A stretch of 5,649 bases of DNA from Candidatus Zixiibacteriota bacterium. GTDB lineage: Bacteria; Zixibacteria; MSB-5A5; GN15; PGXB01. Position 1 is the first letter of the stretch. Each line of letters opens with the position of its first letter. Location: NCBI GenBank assembly GCA_003641425.1, contig QNAH01000193.1:1-5649 (forward strand), given 5' to 3'. The position numbers were made by a program, and so were the translations under genes. The notes below the pieces were generated by a model. That model was given only the letters and a program-made list of their open reading frames with translations. It was not told the DNA's origin and did not search any database. This document shows, in pieces, positions 1-5,521 of this stretch.

Positions 1-579
1 CAGCATGAACTGGTCCGGAAGATCGATCAAAACACCGCCCGTAAGACGCTCGTGTTTATCCGGCTGCGACGACAGCCCGGCCATGAAATTGAACCTGTCA
101 TATTTGTACTTGGCGCGGATCGAATAGACTTCGTCTCCCTCGCCCGAAGCATCATTGTAATCGAGCCCGGCCGCCAGGTTTATCTTCCCCGCCCTACCCA
201 TAATATAGGCGGCGTAGGCACTGGAGGCGCCGGCATCATCTGTTTTCTGATCGACAAAGATACCTTTGACAAAAAATCCGGATTTCGCAAGCGGCACCAG
301 TCCGGCCAGACGTAAATCGCGAATATCGGATTGATCATAGCTGTTGTTCATCAGGTAGCGCACCTCAAGCACGGGAAAATTGCGTTTATCCTGAAGTCTG
401 ATCCGTCCGAGATATTGCGAGGCATCGACCCCGGTCGCCGGAGGCGGAGCGCCGTCTTCGGGGATAAGCGTTTCTTCGGTTTCGTCCCAGCGTACTGTCA
501 TCTCGCTGTTAACGATCTGCGCGCTCAGCGCCGTCGAAATTACAAACAGGCCGATTACAAGGATGATGATTTTTTTCAT
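1..579 (-). CDS. Predicted secreted, outer-membrane beta-barrel-like protein (partial, 3' end outside window)
   Basis: I do not recognise the family. The reading frame is open from an ATG at 579 to the window edge (193 codons, no stop), so the C-terminus is missing. Residues 1-20 look like a Sec signal peptide: two lysines, a hydrophobic stretch IIILVIGLFVI, then ALSA before Q21. After a proline-rich, acidic linker (about 34-50), the rest alternates polar and hydrophobic residues in short strands separated by Asp/Gly/Asn turns (for example FFVKGIFVD, YAAYIMGRA, INLAAGLDY, FNFMAGLSS). This is the texture of an outer-membrane barrel or porin-like protein. An AAGGGA ribosome site (586-591) lies 6 nt before the ATG. 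The gene starts 49 bp after the menA stop in the same direction with no hairpin between them, so it is probably the last or a later gene of the operon. The barrel assignment is inference; the exported nature is better supported. Confidence 0.7.
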   Translation of the reverse strand, partial: MKKIIILVIGLFVISTALSAQIVNSEMTVRWDETEETLIPEDGAPPPATGVDASQYLGRIRLQDKRNFPVLEVRYLMNNSYDQSDIRDLRLAGLVPLAKSGFFVKGIFVDQKTDDAGASSAYAAYIMGRAGKINLAAGLDYNDASGEGDEVYSIRAKYKYDRFNFMAGLSSQPDKHERLTGGVLIDLPDQFML

Positions 580-628
580 GAGTCTTCCCTTACAAATAGA
601 TTATGGTTTTATTCCCCTTCGTAAATTG

Positions 629-1519
629 TCAGAACAGTGCCGCCGCCAGGACGATTATCAGGCCGTTGAGCAAATAGAAAAGCCGGACTTTTCCCCCGCG
701 GCTGTGAAGCTCGACCCAGTCGGGCATTGTTCGTATCATTTTATCCACCATAACTGCCGGCGGCAGTGTTATCAGTGTCAGCAACGCCGAAAAATGCAGA
801 TCACCATGCCATACCAGCAGGGCCACCGCTATATATGTGACGGCTATAAAGCCCCGGTAACCCCATAACGATCCTTTCCTGCCCAGGCGCACCGCCAGGG
901 TGTATTTGCCGATTTTGCGGTCGGATTCTATATCCGGCAGTGATTGATAGTACAGTATCAATGCCACCATAATGCCAACCGGTATCGACAACCACAGCGG
1001 CCGTGTCGAAAATCGCCCCGTCAGGGCGGCATAGGTCCCCACGACCATGACCGGTCCCATATTTATCCCTACAAATAACTCACCCAAACCGTGATAGCCG
1101 TAGCGAACCGGGCGGGCGGTATAGTAAATCGACGATAAAAAAGCAAATATCATAATACCGGCCAGCCACCACGCCCTGGTGATCAATAGTACCCAGATTC
1201 CGATAAGGCAGGCGATAGCATATGCGATGATCATAAAACTGCGTATCTGTGTCAGGGTTATCTTGCCCTCCTGTAGTACCCTGCTGCCCCCGATCGAATC
1301 GCCCTCGTCGGCACCGGAAAAATATTCGAAATAGTCGTTGGCCAGGTTGGTGTTGAGGTGTACCAGGAAGGATGCAATCAAAACTGCCGGCCAGCGCAAA
1401 AGATTCCAGTCATTTTCCGAGGCCGCCAGCACCGCACCCAATGCCAGCGGGATAAGTGTCGCCACGTAGAACTGCGGGCGGCTGGCCTGACACCACGCCC
1501 TGAAAATGCCGCTGCTCAA
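629..1519 (-). CDS. menA: 1,4-dihydroxy-2-naphthoate polyprenyltransferase (MenA, UbiA superfamily)
   Basis: This integral membrane enzyme attaches the polyprenyl tail to 1,4-dihydroxy-2-naphthoate (or the equivalent late intermediate), giving demethylmenaquinone. The 296-residue length is normal for the family. The N-terminal motif RPQFYVATLIPLALG (14-28) is typical of MenA. The first prenyl-diphosphate/Mg site is NDYFEYFSGAD (61-71) and the second is DIESD (196-200), followed by GKYTLAVRLG (204-213). YTARPVRYGYHGLGELFVG (133-151) is also family-like. About eight to nine hydrophobic segments are visible. The first motif has Glu65 where most relatives have Asp. The start is a TTG overlapping the menG stop by 4 bp (TTGA), with GAGGG 9 nt upstream; no ATG lies close by in frame. 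Directly after menG, it supplies that enzyme's substrate. A different UbiA prenyltransferase is possible, but the menG neighbour makes MenA much more likely. Confidence 0.9.
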   Translation of the reverse strand: MSSGIFRAWCQASRPQFYVATLIPLALGAVLAASENDWNLLRWPAVLIASFLVHLNTNLANDYFEYFSGADEGDSIGGSRVLQEGKITLTQIRSFMIIAYAIACLIGIWVLLITRAWWLAGIMIFAFLSSIYYTARPVRYGYHGLGELFVGINMGPVMVVGTYAALTGRFSTRPLWLSIPVGIMVALILYYQSLPDIESDRKIGKYTLAVRLGRKGSLWGYRGFIAVTYIAVALLVWHGDLHFSALLTLITLPPAVMVDKMIRTMPDWVELHSRGGKVRLFYLLNGLIIVLAAALF

Positions 1520-2262
1520 GGAACTATACCCTCGTGCAGACAGGTGATCCCCAAAGTCAGCGGAAAAACCTTAATTTCGTGCAGACCGGCCTGCTTGAAA
1601 TATTCTGTTAATTCATCAGGCTTGAGAAAATCCTCGATCGAATTCGACAGATAATCATAAGCATCCTTATTCCCCGAGATCACACGGCCGACCCGGGGAA
1701 GCACGTTTTTAAGGTACCATTTGAAAAACCGGCTCGAGACGGTTTCGCGCGGAAGCGTCATCTCCAGCACCAGCACTTTCCCCCCGCTTTTTATCACCCG
1801 CGACATTTCCCGGAGGGCGCCGATCCGGTTCGAGATATTCCTGAATCCGAAAGCGATAGTCGCGGCATCGAACATATTGTTATCGAACGGCAGTCGCATG
1901 GCATCGCCGGAGACATAATCTATCTTTGACATTAAACCGGCGCGTCGTGTTTTTTCCTCGGCGACCTCCATCATCTCTTTGACAAAGTCCACCCCGGTGA
2001 CATGCAGCCTAGGGTGTTTTTTGGCGATGGTTATGGCGAGGTCGCCGGTACCGGTCGCAACATCGAGAACACGTGTCGCCTTTTCCGGAAGCCGCCGCGA
2101 TGTAAAATTACGCCACCGAATATCCTGTCCGGCCGACAGGATATGATTGAGAAGGTCATAGCGCGGCGTTATGGTGCTGAATATTTTTTTGACGGTCCTG
2201 ATGCGCTCTCTCTCGGACCATTCGTTTAGCGGTTTTTTATTCAAATCCGGTTCCATCGACAA
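1516..2262 (-). CDS. ubiE: Demethylmenaquinone / ubiquinone C-methyltransferase (MenG/UbiE)
   Basis: This SAM-dependent C-methyltransferase carries out the last step of menaquinone synthesis, converting demethylmenaquinone to menaquinone. The 248-residue length matches the family. Motifs in order are FSTITPRYDLLNHILSAG (28-45) with WR at 50-51, the SAM-binding loop VLDVATGTGDLAI (65-77), and the acidic GVDF (90-93). GDAMRLPFDNNMFDAATIAF (119-138) is followed by the GFRN signature. GGKVLVLEMTLP (160-171), the YDYLSNSIEDF block (202-212) and the C-terminal LTLGITCLHEG complete the pattern. The start is taken as TTG at 2262 because GGAG (2271-2274) sits 8 nt upstream; the ATG two codons later (2256) would have it 14 nt away. 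It overlaps the permease stop by 22 bp and the menA start by 4 bp. With MenA next to it, the role is menaquinone rather than ubiquinone. The early menaquinone genes are not in the window, so the classical and futalosine routes cannot be told apart. Confidence 0.93.
   Translation of the reverse strand: MSMEPDLNKKPLNEWSERERIRTVKKIFSTITPRYDLLNHILSAGQDIRWRNFTSRRLPEKATRVLDVATGTGDLAITIAKKHPRLHVTGVDFVKEMMEVAEEKTRRAGLMSKIDYVSGDAMRLPFDNNMFDAATIAFGFRNISNRIGALREMSRVIKSGGKVLVLEMTLPRETVSSRFFKWYLKNVLPRVGRVISGNKDAYDYLSNSIEDFLKPDELTEYFKQAGLHEIKVFPLTLGITCLHEGIVP
1529..1533 (-). promoter_or_regulatory. Ribosome binding site for the TTG start of menA
   Basis: GAGGG on the minus strand, within the last codons of menG, lies 9 nt before the TTG at 1519. 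It supports the non-ATG start that overlaps the menG stop. Confidence 0.55.
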
Positions 2263-2981
2263 AATATCCGCTCCATAAAATCAAATGATTCGTACAGTAT
2301 CACCCCCAGGACAGCCAGCGAAATCATCCCGGCAAATATCTGCGGGATATCGGCCCGTCCCCAGGCATCGAGAATATAAAAGCCCATGCCGTACCGCGTG
2401 CTGATCGATTCGACAAAGAAAAGCACCGCCACGACCGTGCCGGTCGCTATCCTGAGTGACGTGAACACAGCCGGAAGGCATGACGGCCAGACAACATGCC
2501 TGAACAGATGGCGCTTCGTGCCGCCCAGACTGAACAGTGAATAGCGCGCCTCTCGGCTGACACCCCGGGCGGCATCTCGGGTAGTAATCAGAAGCTGAAA
2601 AAACAGGATCATCGCCAGCATTACTATTTTTCCCATATCGCCCAGTCCAAATATCAGCAGGACAATCGGTAACAGGACTATTTTCGGTATCGGGTATGAA
2701 AGATATATAAGCGGTTTGGCCAGGCGGTCGGTCCGGGGCGACATCCCCAGAAAAAGCCCCAGAGGTACCGCCATCACAAAGGCGATCGCCAGAGCGGCCG
2801 TAATGCGATAAACCGAGGTGCCGATATGCCGCCAGTACTGAAACGACCGGGCGTCATCGGCAAGTTTCTGTAAAACCGTCACCGGGCCGGGCAAAGCATA
2901 ACTGCCGATGATCATACTGACGATCTGCCAGACGATTAAAAGACCGGCCAGGGTCAGGATGTACTGAAAATACTTACGCAT
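2241..2981 (-). CDS. ABC transporter permease, SsuC/TauC/NMT1-associated type
   Basis: This is the inner-membrane channel subunit of an ABC importer (BPD_transp_1 fold), which would work as a dimer with the ATPase and lipoprotein encoded just upstream. The 246-residue length is normal. Around six membrane segments are visible at about 8-26, 61-80, 91-111, 117-134, 171-190 and 216-231. PKIVLLPIVLLIFGLGDMGK (99-118) is typical of the sulfonate/nitrate/taurine/pyrimidine permease group. The coupling (EAA) loop lies at about 140-170, with G153, V163 and WP at 165-166, but the usual Glu-Ala-Ala triplet reads Tyr-Ser-Leu (147-149). The ATG at 2981 has a strong GGAGGG site 5 nt upstream and overlaps the ATPase stop by 8 bp. 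The substrate cannot be read from the permease. Confidence 0.9.
   Translation of the reverse strand: MRKYFQYILTLAGLLIVWQIVSMIIGSYALPGPVTVLQKLADDARSFQYWRHIGTSVYRITAALAIAFVMAVPLGLFLGMSPRTDRLAKPLIYLSYPIPKIVLLPIVLLIFGLGDMGKIVMLAMILFFQLLITTRDAARGVSREARYSLFSLGGTKRHLFRHVVWPSCLPAVFTSLRIATGTVVAVLFFVESISTRYGMGFYILDAWGRADIPQIFAGMISLAVLGVILYESFDFMERIFCRWNRI
2271..2274 (-). promoter_or_regulatory. Ribosome binding site favouring the TTG start of menG/ubiE
   Basis: GGAG on the minus strand is 8 nt from the TTG at 2262 but 14 nt from the ATG at 2256. Spacing therefore favours TTG. The site lies inside the end of the permease gene. Confidence 0.5.
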
Positions 2982-3738
2982 TCCCGCCCTCCAGTTCCCG
3001 GCGAAGTATTCGCGTCATATTGTAGAACTGATCGGATGCCCGGTAATCCGTATTCCGTGCCATCGGATTTTCGATTATTCTTGTAATACGCCCCGGCTGT
3101 CCGGTCATCACGACTATTTTTTCACCCAGCCTGACCGCTTCGGGAATATTATGCGATACCATGACCATACCCAATCCGCGCGACCGGCAGACATCTAAAA
3201 CAAGATCCTGAAGTCTTTCGCGTGTCAGGGTGTCGAGCGCGGCAAACGGCTCATCGAGCAGAAGCAGTTGCGGATTCAGTATAAGCGCCCGTCCAATCGC
3301 AACCCGTTGTTTTTGACCGCCCGACAACTGTTGTGGAAAAAGATCTGCCTTGTCGGCAATATCGAGTTCTTCAAGCATGGCATCGACTTTATCCGAGTCG
3401 ATCGGCTCCCTGCGAATGACAAGTCCCAATTCGATGTTACAGCGTACTGTCTTCCACGGAAAAAGACCGTAATCCTGTAACACCAGTCCGATTTCACGCC
3501 GCGGGCCGTCAAGCTCGCGGCCGCTGAAAAATACCCTGCCCCTGGTGGCACTTTCCAGTCCGGCCAGTATTAAAAGCAGGGTGGTCTTACCGCATCCCGA
3601 CGGTCCGACCAGAACAATTAATTCACCCTGCCGCACCGACAAATCGACAGAAGCAAGCGCCTTAACAGCGCTGTCTTCGCTCCTGTATATTTTTGACACC
3701 TCCCTGGCTTCGATCAGATCAGGGGAGGAACCGGTCAT
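2974..3738 (-). CDS. ABC transporter ATP-binding protein, SsuB/TauB type
   Basis: This cytoplasmic ATPase would power the importer formed with the adjacent permease and lipoprotein. From the chosen ATG it is 254 residues, the usual size for this group. All catalytic motifs are intact: Walker A GPSGCGKTT (45-53), Q-loop glutamine at 88 in VLQDYGLFPW, signature LSGGQ (138-142), Walker B LLLLDEP (158-164) with D162 and E163, D-loop ALD (167-169) and switch His196. The Q-loop LFPW form is common in SsuB/TauB/ThiZ-like ATPases. The start is uncertain: the frame stays open to a TTG at 3801 and an ATG at 3777, which would add up to 21 residues and overlap the lipoprotein gene by up to 83 bp. The ATG at 3738 gives a 20-bp overlap and a family-typical N-terminus, but it has no clear ribosome site, so translational coupling is likely. 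Confidence 0.92.
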   Translation of the reverse strand: MTGSSPDLIEAREVSKIYRSEDSAVKALASVDLSVRQGELIVLVGPSGCGKTTLLLILAGLESATRGRVFFSGRELDGPRREIGLVLQDYGLFPWKTVRCNIELGLVIRREPIDSDKVDAMLEELDIADKADLFPQQLSGGQKQRVAIGRALILNPQLLLLDEPFAALDTLTRERLQDLVLDVCRSRGLGMVMVSHNIPEAVRLGEKIVVMTGQPGRITRIIENPMARNTDYRASDQFYNMTRILRRELEGGNA

Positions 3739-4675
3739 CGGTGAGTTCGGTATAATCTGGTTTTTTTGGTATAACATTCTTTTCAAAGAGCCAGTTAACA
3801 ACGATGCTCATAGTCTCCGGGACAGGCATTTTCAGATCCGGGAAACGAGGTACCGGATAAGAACCCTTCAACGGCTCCGGAAGACGAATGAATTGCACCA
3901 TCACCGGACGGGCCTCATCCGGATTTTCATTTATAAATCTGTTCGCCCGCGCCACTGCGGACATAAACTTTTTAACCGTTTCGGGATTTTCCTTTATAAA
4001 ATCAGCACGAAATATCAGGGTTGTCTGACTGGTGGACATTTCGGCATCATCGGCCAGAAGAACGGCGCCGTTAGCCACCGCCGCCGTCACCAGCGGTTCC
4101 GGAAGCGTTGCGGCATCGAGTTGACCGGATAGTAACATCTGCATGCGCAAACCGATATTCTTGACCTCGGTAAACTGAATGTCGGCCTTACTCAATCCCC
4201 GAGACAGAAGTAATGATTCGGTCAGATAATCGATAACCGAATTTGATGAGACAGCAATCGGAATATCTTTAAGATCACGCAGTTTACCATATCCGCCATC
4301 AGGCTTCCCGAGAATCCCGAACATTCGCCGATCGAAACGGGTATCATAACCGACCGCGACAATGGCGATATTTGACCCATTGGCCTCGATAACGGTCGGT
4401 GTGAAGAGATCCCCGAAATAGCCGTCAATCGCGCCGGAAATGACAGCAATATCTTTTTCCGAGGCTGAATTAAAATTGACCAGTTCTACTTTAAGACCTT
4501 CATCATTAAAAAATCCCTTTGTATCCGCGACAAACAACGGCAGCGACTGCAGAGCCGAGATTGTCCCGAATTTAATGATTTTGCTTTCTTCAACCGGTTT
4601 TTTTTCGGTTCCGCATCCTGCGATCAAAAGCGCTATGATCAACAGCAGTATCGATTTATTCATATTTTTATTCAT
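3719..4675 (-). CDS. ABC transporter substrate-binding lipoprotein, SsuA/TauA/NMT1-like
   Basis: This predicted lipid-anchored periplasmic receptor would deliver a small organic solute to the ABC importer encoded by the next two genes. The 318-residue product starts with a lipoprotein signal: basic/polar MNKNMNKS, hydrophobic ILLLIIALL, then lipobox IAGC with Cys21 as the lipidated residue. The mature part has the type-2 periplasmic-binding pattern of the NMT1/SsuA group: IIKFGTISALQSLPLFVADT followed by KGFF near 33-56, AIDGYFGD in the middle of the first lobe, LRDLKDIPIAVSSNS in the hinge region, and SGQLDAATLPEPL near 163-175. The ATG at 4675 is chosen over an upstream TTG (4711) because AGAAGGA sits 6 nt before it and the lipoprotein signal then begins properly. 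It starts 25 bp after tetR and overlaps the ATPase gene at its end. Relatives bind sulfonates, taurine, nitrate, riboflavin or thiamine-precursor pyrimidines; nothing visible decides between them. Confidence 0.88.
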   Translation of the reverse strand: MNKNMNKSILLLIIALLIAGCGTEKKPVEESKIIKFGTISALQSLPLFVADTKGFFNDEGLKVELVNFNSASEKDIAVISGAIDGYFGDLFTPTVIEANGSNIAIVAVGYDTRFDRRMFGILGKPDGGYGKLRDLKDIPIAVSSNSVIDYLTESLLLSRGLSKADIQFTEVKNIGLRMQMLLSGQLDAATLPEPLVTAAVANGAVLLADDAEMSTSQTTLIFRADFIKENPETVKKFMSAVARANRFINENPDEARPVMVQFIRLPEPLKGSYPVPRFPDLKMPVPETMSIVVNWLFEKNVIPKKPDYTELTDDRFLP

Positions 4676-4681
4676 AAAAAG

Positions 4682-4688
4682 TCCTTCT
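4682..4688 (-). promoter_or_regulatory. Ribosome binding site deciding the lipoprotein start
   Basis: AGAAGGA on the minus strand lies 6 nt before the ATG at 4675. It selects that codon over the in-frame TTG at 4711, which would add 12 polar residues ahead of the lipoprotein signal. Confidence 0.7.
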
Positions 4689-4700
4689 GTCAGCTTTACT

Positions 4701-5351
4701 CTATGATTCAATTCCCCGTTTTATAAACTCAGCCGTAGTTTCGATCCAGTCATTCAGCTTGCTCTCATCCGCCCGGTACAGATCGGACCCGGGAGCCAGA
4801 AATTTGATATAATAGGAGCGAAGCAGGCTATTCGATATGGTATTAAGCAAATAAACCGTCTTTTTAATGTCGATATCCGCTCTCAACTCACATCTTTCAA
4901 TCCCTTCGCGGACAATATCTTCCAGAAATCCCTGCGCTTTCCGGTGAAGCGCCATCAGCTTTTTTGTCCCGTAGGGCGCATCGCCGGATTGTAATACATG
5001 AAAATAAATACGGGCCAGATGCGGATGCTTCCTGATAAATCGAAAACCGGCATGCAACAGGTTTTTTATCCTTGAGAAAAAATCCTGCCCGGCGGAATCA
5101 TCACGAACAGCGCGAAGATAATGCTTTACCTTATCGGTGGCGGCGCTTAAGACAAAATCAAAAAGCGACTCTTTATTCCTGAAATACTGAAAAATCGAGC
5201 CTTTGCTGACTCCCGCCGCTTTGGCCAGAGTGTTCATCGAGGCGTTCTTGTAGCCCTGATCGGCGAATTCCTCCACTGCCGCCCCAAAAATATGCTCCCT
5301 CTTCTCCTTTTTCAGCCTTCTGAAAACCTCTGTAATATTTTCATTGCCCAT
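4701..5351 (-). CDS. TetR/AcrR family transcriptional regulator
   Basis: This one-component regulator probably represses its own operon. It is 216 residues long, as usual for TetR. The N-terminal DNA-binding domain is clear: AAVEEFADQGYKNASMNTLA (24-43), then the helix-turn-helix with AGVSKGSIFQYF (46-57) and NKESLFDFVL (59-68). The C-terminal part (about 70-216) is helical and variable, as expected for a ligand-binding and dimer domain, so the ligand cannot be read from it. The ATG at 5351 has GAGGT (5359-5363) 7 nt upstream. It is the first gene of the operon, and a palindromic operator overlaps its promoter, so autoregulation is the natural reading. It ends 25 bp before the lipoprotein gene, which suggests that the ABC importer and the menaquinone genes behind it are under the same control. 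Confidence 0.93.
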   Translation of the reverse strand: MGNENITEVFRRLKKEKREHIFGAAVEEFADQGYKNASMNTLAKAAGVSKGSIFQYFRNKESLFDFVLSAATDKVKHYLRAVRDDSAGQDFFSRIKNLLHAGFRFIRKHPHLARIYFHVLQSGDAPYGTKKLMALHRKAQGFLEDIVREGIERCELRADIDIKKTVYLLNTISNSLLRSYYIKFLAPGSDLYRADESKLNDWIETTAEFIKRGIES

Positions 5352-5363
5352 ATCAAATACCTC

Positions 5364-5385
5364 AAAATGACCAGATGGTCATTTT
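5364..5385. promoter_or_regulatory. 22-bp palindromic operator, probable TetR binding site
   Basis: Two perfect 10-bp inverted arms, AAAATGACCA and TGGTCATTTT, flank a 2-nt centre (GA). The site overlaps five bases of the tetR -10 element and covers the predicted transcription start, a classic position for a repressor. It lies 13 bp before the tetR start codon. Size and symmetry fit a TetR dimer site. The core TGACCA-nn-TGGTCA equals the core of the E. coli RutR consensus (established knowledge); that this TetR protein binds here is inference. Confidence 0.8.
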
Positions 5386-5409
5386 ATAAAAATATTGATT
5401 AATTGTCAA
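5381..5409 (-). promoter_or_regulatory. Sigma-70-type promoter of the tetR-ABC-menGA operon
   Basis: Read on the minus strand, a perfect -35 TTGACA (5409-5404) is followed by a 17-bp spacer and a -10 TAAAAT (5386-5381; five of six consensus bases). The predicted start is near 5374, giving a short leader of about 23 nt before the tetR ATG. The near-consensus match suggests a strong promoter that needs a repressor, which fits the palindrome overlapping its -10. Confidence 0.75.
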
Positions 5410-5510
5410 GCCATACAGTATTTTTATTCGTAATTCGTAACGTCAATTAAATTGGAAGATTTCGGCATCTCAGCAACCAATACTATGTAGACTCAAATAA
5501 CATATATCCC

Positions 5511-5517
5511 GAGGAGG
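5511..5517 (+). promoter_or_regulatory. Strong ribosome binding site of the divergent gene
   Basis: GAGGAGG lies 4 nt before the ATG at 5522. It is the best Shine-Dalgarno match in the window apart from the permease site, and it confirms that the edge ORF is a real gene start. Confidence 0.75.
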
Positions 5518-5521
5518 ACTC

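Noticed and set aside
580..628. Terminator between menA and the barrel-like gene
   Set aside because: No GC-rich hairpin followed by a T-run is visible in either direction in these 49 bp.
52..868. Plus-strand open frames of 87 to 101 codons at the left end
   Set aside because: They are antisense to the barrel-like gene and menA, their translations are rich in Arg/Gln/His shadow composition, and they show no family motif.
3545..4132. Plus-strand open frame of 195 codons opposite the ATPase and lipoprotein genes
   Set aside because: It lies fully antisense to two well-supported genes, has no ribosome site or recognisable motif, and is explained by the codon pattern of the opposite strand.
4655..4675. 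Repeated ATGAATAAA at the lipoprotein start as a possible duplication or alternative start
   Set aside because: The two copies are in frame and 3 nt apart, and both give a working lipoprotein signal. The first has the better-spaced ribosome site, so this is only a minor start ambiguity.
3719..4675. Lipoprotein as an MqnA/MqnD-type menaquinone enzyme, since those share the periplasmic-binding fold
   Set aside because: It has a lipoprotein signal and Cys21 and sits with its own ATPase and permease, so it is a transport receptor and not a cytoplasmic futalosine-pathway enzyme.
5395..5430. Plus-strand promoter for the divergent gene (TTGATT or TTGTCA with TATTTT or TATTCG)
   Set aside because: Each pairing matches the consensus at only about half the positions in one or both boxes in an AT-rich stretch, which is no better than chance.
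5426..5439. Tandem heptamer ATTCGTA, two copies
   Set aside because: Two copies of a short AT-rich heptamer can arise by chance, and there is no symmetry or clear promoter nearby to give it a role.
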